From assembly GCA_003543035.1 (NCBI GenBank), contig DPJL01000412.1:1-13665 (forward strand): a stretch of DNA of 13,665 nt, written 5' to 3'. This document shows positions 1 to 5,182 of the stretch, in pieces. The stretch comes from Micromonosporaceae bacterium (GTDB taxonomy: Bacteria; Actinomycetota; Actinomycetes; Mycobacteriales; Micromonosporaceae). Position 1 is the first letter of the stretch. Every line of letters begins with the position of its first letter. Position numbers and translations under genes: made by a program. The notes beneath the pieces are model-generated. The model ran no database searches. It saw nothing but the letters and a program-made list of their open reading frames with translations, and was not told the DNA's origin.

Positions 1-1168
1 GGTGACCTGCGGCCACACTCTCGGCTGAGGCGCGATCCACGACGATGTTGGGATGCAGGTTGCCATCGCCGGCATGACCGACCACACCAACCGTGACACT
101 GTGCTTGGCTGCGATCATCTCGATCTCGTCGAGCAGCTCGGCCAGCCGAGTCCGTGGCACGGCGATATCGTCGATGATCAGACCACCATGCTCGTGAGTG
201 GACAGTGCCAGCTGCTCCATCGCCGGGTGAGCTCGCCGCCTGGCCTGCAACAGCTCGGCCGCCTCGGCCGCGTCGGTGGCCTGCCACACCTCGGTCGCCC
301 CGGCCTCCGTGGCGAGCGCGGCGATCTGATCCAACTCCTCCGGCCGGTCAGCTGCGGCCAGCAACAGTGCCTTGGCTTCAACATTCAAGCCCATCGGCTG
401 GTACCGCTCAATGGCTTGCAAATGAACCTGATCCAGCAATTCGAGCAGGGCCGGAGCCAGCCCGGCGGTGAAGATCCGGTTGACCGCGTCCCCTGCGGAT
501 TTGGTGGAGGGGAAGACTGCGACGAGCGTCAGTGGATCGGCTATCGCGGGCCGTAGCGCCAACGTGATCTCGGTGATGATGCCGAGGGTGCCTTCGGAGC
601 CCACGAACAGCTTGGTCATGTCATAACCGGCCACCCCCTTCGGAGTCCGGCGGCCGGTGCGCAGCACGCGTGCGTCAGCGAGCACGACTTCGAGGCCGAG
701 CACGTATTCGGCGGTGACCCCGTATTTCACGCAACACATGCCACCCGCGTTGGTGGCCACGTTGCCGCCGATAGTGCTTGTCTCCCACGAACCCGGGTCG
801 GGCGGGTAACGCAGACCCTCGGCGGTGACCGCCCTGCTCAGCGCCGCGTTGATGACGCCGGGCTGCACCACGGCGATCCGATTCGACCTGTCGATCTCTA
901 GGATCCGGTCCATCTTCGTCATCGAAATAAGTAGGCAACCATCGATGGCATTGGCGCCGCCGGCCAGCCCGGTCCGCGCGCCCTGCGGCACGATCGGCAC
1001 CCCATGCCGGGCTGCCCACTTGACCGCTTCGACCACCTCGGCCGTGCTGGAGGGCCGGATGAGGGCGAGTGCCGTTCCCGCGTCACATAGATCAGCTTCA
1101 TCGCGCCGGAAGGACGCCAGCAGATCCGGATCGGTAACTGCGCCCGGAAGGTCGTTCAACATGCTCAC
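1..1168 (-). CDS. FAD-binding oxidase, GlcD / D-lactate dehydrogenase-like (3' end outside window)
   Basis: A flavoprotein oxidoreductase of the FAD-linked oxidase family (glycolate oxidase GlcD, D-lactate and related 2-hydroxyacid dehydrogenases), expected to oxidise a 2-hydroxyacid in the cytoplasm or at the membrane. About 389 residues are visible; relatives are usually around 455, so the last part is missing beyond the left edge. The N-terminal PCMH-type FAD domain shows VPQGARTGLAGGAN (about residues 58-73), PPDPGS (122-127), STIGGNVATNAGG (131-143) and VGSEGTLGIITE (189-200). Near the cut end is GHAGDGNLHPN, the conserved histidine-rich motif of the C-terminal FAD-oxidase domain. I chose the GTG at 1168 because a TAGCTT box lies exactly 6 nt upstream, as in a leaderless mRNA; ATG at 1162 is the alternative and would cost two residues. 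It is divergent from the DUF4031 gene and shares its promoter core. The exact substrate cannot be told from sequence. Confidence 0.9.
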   Translation of the reverse strand, partial: MSMLNDLPGAVTDPDLLASFRRDEADLCDAGTALALIRPSSTAEVVEAVKWAARHGVPIVPQGARTGLAGGANAIDGCLLISMTKMDRILEIDRSNRIAVVQPGVINAALSRAVTAEGLRYPPDPGSWETSTIGGNVATNAGGMCCVKYGVTAEYVLGLEVVLADARVLRTGRRTPKGVAGYDMTKLFVGSEGTLGIITEITLALRPAIADPLTLVAVFPSTKSAGDAVNRIFTAGLAPALLELLDQVHLQAIERYQPMGLNVEAKALLLAAADRPEELDQIAALATEAGATEVWQATDAAEAAELLQARRRAHPAMEQLALSTHEHGGLIIDDIAVPRTRLAELLDEIEMIAAKHSVTVGVVGHAGDGNLHPNIVVDRASAESVAAGH

Positions 1169-1174
1169 ATTTGA

Positions 1175-1184
1175 AAGCTAGCCT
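1175..1184. promoter_or_regulatory. Symmetric bidirectional -10 element (oxidase / DUF4031)
   Basis: The bases AAGCTAGCCT contain TAGCCT on the plus strand (1179-1184), 6 nt before the GTG at 1191, and TAGCTT on the minus strand (1180 down to 1175), 6 nt before the GTG at 1168. The two boxes share the central TA at 1179-1180. Both starts fit leaderless transcripts. A weak -35 candidate for the plus direction is TTCAAC at 1155-1160, 18 nt away. The assignment is inferred from spacing and the actinobacterial TANNNT consensus. Confidence 0.6.
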
Positions 1185-1190
1185 GAAGGG

Positions 1191-1457
1191 GTGATCTACG
1201 TCGACCGTCCCCTCTGGCCCGCGCACGGCAGACTCTGGTCGCACCTGATCAGCGATCTGGCCACGGCCGAGTTACATGCCTTCGCCGAGCTGCTCGGCGC
1301 ACCCCGCCGGGGCTTCGATCGCGATCACTACGACATCCCCTCGGAGCGGGTGCCGGTGGCGATCTGGCTGGGCGCGCGGATGGTTTCCACCAAGGAGATC
1401 GCCTCCCGGCTGCGGGCCGCCGGGCTTCGCCGGCCAAAGCATGGTTTCGCAAAGTAG
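1191..1457 (+). CDS. DUF4031 domain protein, small cytoplasmic
   Basis: An 88-residue protein matching the DUF4031 family by its pattern: an opening MIYVDRPLWPAHGR, a central LHAFAELLGAPRRGFDRDHYDIP, and a closing LRAAGLRRPKHGF. The length is normal for the family, which has no established function that I know of. There is no signal peptide or membrane segment. The GTG at 1191 is chosen because the conserved MIYVDRP begins there and a TAGCCT box lies 6 nt upstream; no useful ribosome binding site is present, so the mRNA is probably leaderless. It carries a TTA leucine codon. It is divergent from the FAD oxidase, 22 bp between start codons, so the two are likely made from one promoter core; whether they work together is unknown. 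Confidence 0.85.
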   Translation: MIYVDRPLWPAHGRLWSHLISDLATAELHAFAELLGAPRRGFDRDHYDIPSERVPVAIWLGARMVSTKEIASRLRAAGLRRPKHGFAK

Positions 1458-1475
1458 CTTGCCGAATTCGGTGTA

Positions 1476-1497
1476 GGCGCATCGAAAACGATGAGCC
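1476..1497 (+). terminator. Possible terminator hairpin after the DUF4031 gene
   Basis: GGC-G-CATCG, loop AAAA, CGATG-A-GCC: eight base pairs with one G/A mismatch, 18 nt after the DUF4031 stop. There is no T-run after it, which is common for actinobacterial terminators. Weak but well placed. Confidence 0.4.
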
Positions 1498-1512
1498 AGT
1501 CGCGATGCACCA

Positions 1513-1528
1513 TGTCCGGGTCCGGACA
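1513..1528. promoter_or_regulatory. Operator-like palindrome upstream of the lipoprotein gene
   Basis: TGTCCGG-GT-CCGGACA is a perfect inverted repeat with 7-bp arms and a 2-bp centre. It ends 28 nt before the TACCTT -10 box at 1557, that is, around or just upstream of the expected -35 region. This is the size and position of a dimeric regulator's binding site. No regulator is encoded next to it, so the regulator is unknown. Confidence 0.4.
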
Positions 1529-1556
1529 CAGAGCCGCATAACCACCCGGTCGCTCT

Positions 1557-1562
1557 TACCTT
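1557..1562 (+). promoter_or_regulatory. -10 box of a leaderless promoter (lipoprotein gene)
   Basis: TACCTT followed by 6 nt (CGGGTT) and then ATG at 1569. This puts the expected transcription start on the A of the start codon. There is no Shine-Dalgarno sequence in the gap. Confidence 0.55.
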
Positions 1563-1568
1563 CGGGTT

Positions 1569-2261
1569 ATGAGGCGCGTGCTTTGCACCATCGTTCTGCT
1601 CGTGGCTGTTACCGGATGCAGCAAGAAGGCCGACCCGCCGTCGCCGTCGCCTTCCCCCAGCGCTGAGACGTCAGCGAGTCCGAGCGCGGCCCCAAGCGCA
1701 ACGGCGACACCATGTTTGGGCTCGGTCACCGGTGGCTCCGACCCGCATCGGGCGAGCCTTCGCGCGTGGCTGTGCAGCGACTCCACCGGCATGCAGGCCA
1801 AGATGACCGAGGCCGCGATCACTCAGCTCAACGCCGTGCCCAAGGACATCGATCTACAGTGGACATTTGTGAGCTGCGGCGGAGCGGCCGGATCGACCTA
1901 CTGCACCTACCGCAACACCTTTGGTTCGGATTTGATTTTCCGGGTACCGAGCGAGTCTCCCCAGAAGGTCACCGAGGTCAAATTCGACCGGACCGTCTTC
2001 AACACCGACGCGAAGCAGTACACGTCTCACTTTGTCGAGGCGTGGATCAGCGGCAACGTGCAGCGGATGCAGGCGTTGAGCTCGCCCGCGATCGTCTCCT
2101 TCGCGGCGACGCATTCCGCTCCGGCGACCCCGTTCACCGTCACTCTCAGCCCTTCCGAGGTCTGGATATTCGAGGTGACGAGCTCAGGCGCGGATTATCG
2201 CTTCGTGCTCAAGAATCAGCTCGGTCGCAGCAACGCGATCACCGAGCTGCATACGTTGTGA
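1569..2261 (+). CDS. Putative lipoprotein with Ser/Pro-rich linker
   Basis: A 230-residue predicted lipoprotein of unknown function. Residues 1-16 form a lipoprotein signal peptide (two Arg, hydrophobic core, then lipobox VTGC), so Cys17 should be lipidated and the protein anchored on the outer face of the membrane. Residues about 22-48 are a low-complexity Ser/Pro/Ala linker. The folded part, about 50-230, has two close cysteines in SCGGAAGSTYC, a likely disulfide, and no motif I recognise as catalytic. The middle part (YTSHFVEAWISGNVQRMQAL) resembles the helical opening of small secreted NTF2-like folds, but this is only a guess. ATG 1569 is supported by the signal peptide and by a TACCTT box 6 nt upstream. 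The next gene in the same direction also encodes an exported protein, though a hairpin and a separate promoter candidate lie between them. Confidence 0.8.
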   Translation: MRRVLCTIVLLVAVTGCSKKADPPSPSPSPSAETSASPSAAPSATATPCLGSVTGGSDPHRASLRAWLCSDSTGMQAKMTEAAITQLNAVPKDIDLQWTFVSCGGAAGSTYCTYRNTFGSDLIFRVPSESPQKVTEVKFDRTVFNTDAKQYTSHFVEAWISGNVQRMQALSSPAIVSFAATHSAPATPFTVTLSPSEVWIFEVTSSGADYRFVLKNQLGRSNAITELHTL

Positions 2262-2270
2262 GCATCGCCA

Positions 2271-2287
2271 ATGTCTGATTTAGACAT
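2271..2287 (+). terminator. Small hairpin between the lipoprotein and secreted-protein genes
   Basis: ATGTCT-GATTT-AGACAT, 6-bp arms and a 5-nt loop, starting 10 nt after the lipoprotein stop and followed by CGTTTAG. It is AT-rich for this genome. It could be a weak terminator or, since the next promoter starts close by, an operator. Confidence 0.35.
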
Positions 2288-2304
2288 CGTTTAGTCGGCA
2301 CACC

Positions 2305-2310
2305 TAGGGT
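2305..2310 (+). promoter_or_regulatory. Candidate -10 box for the secreted-protein gene
   Basis: TAGGGT, predicting transcription from about 2317 and a short leader of about 19-34 nt depending on the start codon. No good -35 is seen. This gene does not show the leaderless 6-7 nt spacing found at most others here. Confidence 0.3.
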
Positions 2311-2335
2311 CGCCCTGACTCTGGGTACGCCAACG

Positions 2336-3220
2336 ATGAAAGGGTGCTCTTTGAAAGACAAAGTGTTGGGGCGGTCAGTCCGGCGGATTTTGGCTGCGTT
2401 GGTGGTCATGGCTAGCGGGACGGTCGCTTCGGTAACCACGGTGACGCCGGCCCAGGCGGTCACCGGATTGCGGTATATCAGCGGATATATCGATTCGGGC
2501 AGTGGGCCGCGCAAGACTCTCACGATTATCTGTCATAGCGGCGATGTTGCGATCGGCGGCGGAGCACATCTGACGGGCGCATTGGGCGACGTGACCATCC
2601 GCCAGATCCAGCCGACCGTCGTGGATGGCACGGGGCGTCTCATCGTCGTGGCGGAGGAGGACCCGGACGGCTATTCCGGTTCCTGGCGTCTGGACGCGAC
2701 CGCGGTGTGCGTCCCGCGACCGGCCGGGTTGAGCTTCGTCCATGGGTCGATGACCGACCCGTTCTTGGTCTGGGCGACTGCATCGTGCGGGAGTAAGCGC
2801 ATCATCGGCAGCGGCTACATCCTTTCGGATACCGGCGTGGTGAAGGCGGCCGGAGCACAGATCGGCTCCAGTAACCGGGCTTATGTCAGTGCCGAGCCGA
2901 GTCGCGTGCCCGGCGCGGTGACACCGGTTACCGGAACTGCGGTTGCGGTATGCGCCAACGTGGCGCTGCCCGGTATGCGAGAAGTGGAAGCAGAGACGGC
3001 GCAGAACTCCTTTGATGGCAAGTCCGCGACCGCCACCTGTCCGGCAGGCACCACGGTGATCGGCGTCGGTGGCGGACTTTTCGGGCGCCGTAACCACACG
3101 GTGATCGACGACTTTCGGATTAAGGAATCGTCAGCATCGGTGACTGTTACCGGCTACGAAGACCAAGCCGGTAACCCAGACGGCTGGGCGGTCAGCGCCA
3201 CCGCTGTGTGCGCGACCTAA
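2336..3220 (+). CDS. Secreted protein with three two-cysteine repeat modules
   Basis: A 294-residue exported protein of unknown function. Residues 1-41 are a Sec signal peptide (basic SVRR, hydrophobic core ILAALVVMASG, predicted cleavage after PAQA at residue 41). The mature part holds three modules of about 60 residues, each beginning with a cysteine followed by an I-x-G-x-G turn and ending in a motif like (A)TAVC: Cys66-Cys125, Cys151-Cys206 and Cys235-Cys292. The cysteine gaps are 59, 55 and 57, so each pair probably forms one disulfide. Modules 1 and 3 also share a Trp about eight residues before the second Cys. Similar 'CPxGTxVIGGG...W...A' modules occur, to my knowledge, in other actinobacterial exported proteins without assigned function. 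ATG 2336 lacks a good ribosome binding site; TTG at 2351, with GAAAGG 7 nt upstream, is a real alternative and leaves a 36-residue signal peptide. A strong hairpin follows the stop codon. Confidence 0.85.
   Translation: MKGCSLKDKVLGRSVRRILAALVVMASGTVASVTTVTPAQAVTGLRYISGYIDSGSGPRKTLTIICHSGDVAIGGGAHLTGALGDVTIRQIQPTVVDGTGRLIVVAEEDPDGYSGSWRLDATAVCVPRPAGLSFVHGSMTDPFLVWATASCGSKRIIGSGYILSDTGVVKAAGAQIGSSNRAYVSAEPSRVPGAVTPVTGTAVAVCANVALPGMREVEAETAQNSFDGKSATATCPAGTTVIGVGGGLFGRRNHTVIDDFRIKESSASVTVTGYEDQAGNPDGWAVSATAVCAT
2338..2343 (+). promoter_or_regulatory. Shine-Dalgarno supporting an alternative TTG start at 2351
   Basis: GAAAGG complements the 16S rRNA 3' end and sits 7 nt before TTG 2351, in frame with ATG 2336. 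It suggests that the secreted protein may begin at residue 6 of the longer reading. Confidence 0.4.
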
Positions 3221-3230
3221 AAGCCCGCAT

Positions 3231-3261
3231 CCCGGTAGCTGCCCCGCGCGCAGCTACCGGG
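3231..3261 (+). terminator. Strong terminator hairpin after the secreted-protein gene
   Basis: CCCGGTAGCTG (3231-3241) and CAGCTACCGGG (3251-3261) form a perfect 11-bp stem with a 9-nt GC loop, 10 nt after the stop codon. It has no T-run, as is usual for actinobacterial hairpin terminators. The stem works on both strands and overlaps the stop of the TPR relic reading the other way. Confidence 0.75.
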
Positions 3262-3427
3262 CCACGTGGGCGGGCGACTGAAGAGCCTCGCCGATAGCAC
3301 TGGCGTTGGCTTCGAGGATCCGATAACCGCACAAGCGGGCGACCTCTAGCGCCTGCCGCACCGAGCGCGGCGCAATATCGAACTCACCGAGACCGAAGTG
3401 GGTATCGGCGAGTCCTACCATCCCACC
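3254..3427 (-). pseudogene. Relic of a TPR-repeat protein (C-terminal fragment)
   Basis: About 56 codons on the minus strand read like the end of a tetratricopeptide repeat array: GLADTHFGLGEFD and SVRQALEVARLCGYRILEANA show the TPR spacing (Leu-Gly in helix A, Ala-Leu in helix B) followed by the start of another helix, then a stop at 3254. Such ends are typical of large actinobacterial TPR regulators (SARP/AfsR- or LuxR-like) and NTPases. No start codon, ribosome site or rest of the protein exists upstream: the HD gene ends only 26 bp away, and the longer open frame reaching into that gene encodes non-homologous residues. I read it as a leftover of a deleted gene. It may instead be a chance frame; amino-acid pattern is the only evidence. 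Confidence 0.5.
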
Positions 3428-3453
3428 CTTTGAGTGTCGCCGCGTTGTGGCGT

Positions 3454-4050
3454 TCAGAAATTCGCCAGTTCCCGGGCGATGTTGGCCCGGGCCGGTTGCT
3501 CCCTTTCCGGGTGCAGCCGGTAAAGAGTGGGCAGATCGAGTAGGTTGCGCAGCACCGCTGGGCGTCCTATGCGCCACAACTCGTCTGGTACGTGGGCGTA
3601 TTCGGCGCGCACGGCGTCCACATAGGACTGATATTGCGGCCACGGTGATGCGAGGATCGCCAAATCAGCGTCGGCCAGCACTGCTCCGTTTTGGTCGTGC
3701 TCTTCTGATGCGTGGCCGGCGGTGAGCAGTACCAGCCGAGAAATCTCTTGAATAGTCGCGGAGGGTAGGCCGCAGCGCCACAGCAAGCCCGTGGTCAGCA
3801 GGGCGCTTCGTTCTTCATTGACCGACGAGCGCGGGTCATAGATGGCGTCGTGGCCCCAGGCGGCGAGCGCGGCCACGGGCTCATGCTCCACCTCGTCGAG
3901 GACAGCCGTTAGATGAGTCACGTTGTGATAGCGCCGATGCGGCTCGGACCAGCGGGCGAGCAGCTCAGCGGCCACGGCCGACAGCGTGCTCGAAGGGGCG
4001 GTGGCGCCGGCCTTCCGGGCGGTCTCGACAAATCGCGCTTGCATGGCCAT
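3454..4050 (-). CDS. Predicted metal-dependent HD-superfamily phosphohydrolase
   Basis: A 198-residue cytoplasmic protein of the type described in COG4339 (predicted metal-dependent HD phosphohydrolase). Metal ligands are visible in order: RRYHNxxHL (His42, His46), WGHDAIYD (His67-Asp68, the HD dyad), a glutamate/serine helix NEERSA (79-83), His113, and LADADLAIL (Asp127, Asp129). The tail EYAHVPDELWRIGRPAVLRNLL...LPTLYR is also typical of the family. The substrate is unknown. ATG 4050 is chosen because TAGCCT lies exactly 6 nt upstream; ATG 4044 is a possible second start. It is divergent from the FUSC gene with 22 bp between the two ATGs. Downstream on the same strand is only the TPR relic. 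Confidence 0.88.
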   Translation of the reverse strand: MAMQARFVETARKAGATAPSSTLSAVAAELLARWSEPHRRYHNVTHLTAVLDEVEHEPVAALAAWGHDAIYDPRSSVNEERSALLTTGLLWRCGLPSATIQEISRLVLLTAGHASEEHDQNGAVLADADLAILASPWPQYQSYVDAVRAEYAHVPDELWRIGRPAVLRNLLDLPTLYRLHPEREQPARANIARELANF

Positions 4051-4056
4051 GTCCCG

Positions 4057-4066
4057 AGGCTACGTT
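4057..4066. promoter_or_regulatory. Symmetric bidirectional -10 element (HD protein / FUSC protein)
   Basis: AGGCTACGTT contains TACGTT on the plus strand (4061-4066), 6 nt before ATG 4073, and TAGCCT on the minus strand (4062 down to 4057), 6 nt before ATG 4050. They share TA at 4061-4062. A plus-strand -35 candidate, TTGCAT at 4039-4044, lies 16 nt upstream, inside the first codons of the HD gene. The geometry is identical to that at 1175-1184. Confidence 0.65.
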
Positions 4067-4072
4067 GGCCGC

Positions 4073-5182
4073 ATGGCAACCTCGTGGCGCGATCGGCTCC
4101 ACCGGGTGCGCGTCGGCTTCGGTCTGGCACTTCAGGCCGGGGTGGCGGCGGGCATCTCGTGGTACATCGCGCACCACGTGCTCGGCCACGTGCAGCCGTT
4201 CTTCGCCCCGATCGCGGCCGTGGTGGTGCTCGCGGTTTCGGTGGGGCAACGGATGCGGCGGGCCTTCGAGGTGGTCGCCGGTAACGCGGTCGGCATTCTG
4301 CTCGGTGAGGCGCTGATCCTGCTGATCGGCCGAGGGCCTTGGCAGGTTGGGCTCGCGGTGCTGCTGGCCATCATGATCGCCATGTTCGTCGGCGGATCAG
4401 CTCCGCTCATCACCCAGGCCGCCGCGTCAGCTTCCCTGGTGGCGACCTTGCTCCCGCCTCAGGATGACTACTACTTCAGCCGGTTCGTCGATGCCGTGGT
4501 CGGTGGCGGCGTGGGTCTCGCGGTAATGGCCCTGCTGCTGCCGCTCAATCCGTTGACCGTGGTTGAGCGTGCGGCGGCGCCCATACTCGACGCCCTGGCA
4601 CTCGGGCTGGCCGACACCGCGGACGCGTCGGAACAGGGGAATGCCGAGTTGGCCGCGGCGGCACTCGGCCGTCTGCGTGACGCTGAGGCATATCTTCGCG
4701 CATACAACGACGCGATCACCGCGGGCCGCGAGATTTCCTCGGTCGCACCGCTGCGCTGGCGCAAGCGGGGAGCGTTGGCGCAGTACGTCGACTCCTACAT
4801 CTTCGTCGCGCGGGCTTTGCGCAACACCCGCGTGCTGGTGCGCCGAGCGCTGGCAATGGTCAGCGACGCCGAACCCGTGCCGCCCACTCTGATCACCGCG
4901 GTGCGCACGCTGGCGGAAGCGGTCCGGCACCTGCGCCGCGAGCTCGGCTCTGGCGAGGAACCGGTACAGACCCGGGCCGCGGCGCTGCGAGCGGTGCAGG
5001 CGTGCGCCGAGGCGTATCGGGCCGGGATCGGCTTCTCCGGCAGTGTCGTAGTGGCTCAGATCCGTTCCGCCGCAAGCGATCTCGTCAGTGCGAGTGGACT
5101 ACCTCCCGAAGAGGCGCATCGGCTGGTGCGGTCAGCTCTTGCTCCAGCGCCCGAATCAGAGCGTCCACATCAGACTCCGTAG
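4073..5182 (+). CDS. FUSC / aromatic acid exporter-like membrane protein
   Basis: A 369-residue integral membrane protein of the FUSC-like (fusaric acid resistance / aromatic acid exporter) group. Six hydrophobic segments lie at about residues 16-36, 43-58, 68-86, 92-108, 110-127 and 138-157; the motif QPFFAPIAAVVVLAVSVGQRMRRAFE, broken here as QPFFAPIAAVVV and VGQRMRRAFEVVAGNAVG (41-75), is characteristic of this fold. Residues from about 160 on are a helical cytoplasmic domain rich in Ala, Arg and Glu. Members are thought to export aromatic or other organic acids, but the substrate here is unknown. The start at 4073 fits TACGTT 6 nt upstream and the family's usual N-terminus; an open frame extends 29 codons further but overlaps the divergent HD gene. 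Its last 98 bp overlap the end of the convergent PLP-enzyme gene. Confidence 0.85.
   Translation: MATSWRDRLHRVRVGFGLALQAGVAAGISWYIAHHVLGHVQPFFAPIAAVVVLAVSVGQRMRRAFEVVAGNAVGILLGEALILLIGRGPWQVGLAVLLAIMIAMFVGGSAPLITQAAASASLVATLLPPQDDYYFSRFVDAVVGGGVGLAVMALLLPLNPLTVVERAAAPILDALALGLADTADASEQGNAELAAAALGRLRDAEAYLRAYNDAITAGREISSVAPLRWRKRGALAQYVDSYIFVARALRNTRVLVRRALAMVSDAEPVPPTLITAVRTLAEAVRHLRRELGSGEEPVQTRAAALRAVQACAEAYRAGIGFSGSVVVAQIRSAASDLVSASGLPPEEAHRLVRSALAPAPESERPHQTP

Noticed and set aside
2375..3097. A 240-codon minus-strand open frame opposite the secreted-protein gene
   Set aside because: Composition is Arg/His-rich without any recognisable domain, while the plus strand has a signal peptide and paired-cysteine modules.
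3986..4072. 29-codon upstream extension of the FUSC protein
   Set aside because: It overlaps the divergent HD gene and its promoter; the ATG at 4073 has the -10 spacing and the family's normal N-terminus.
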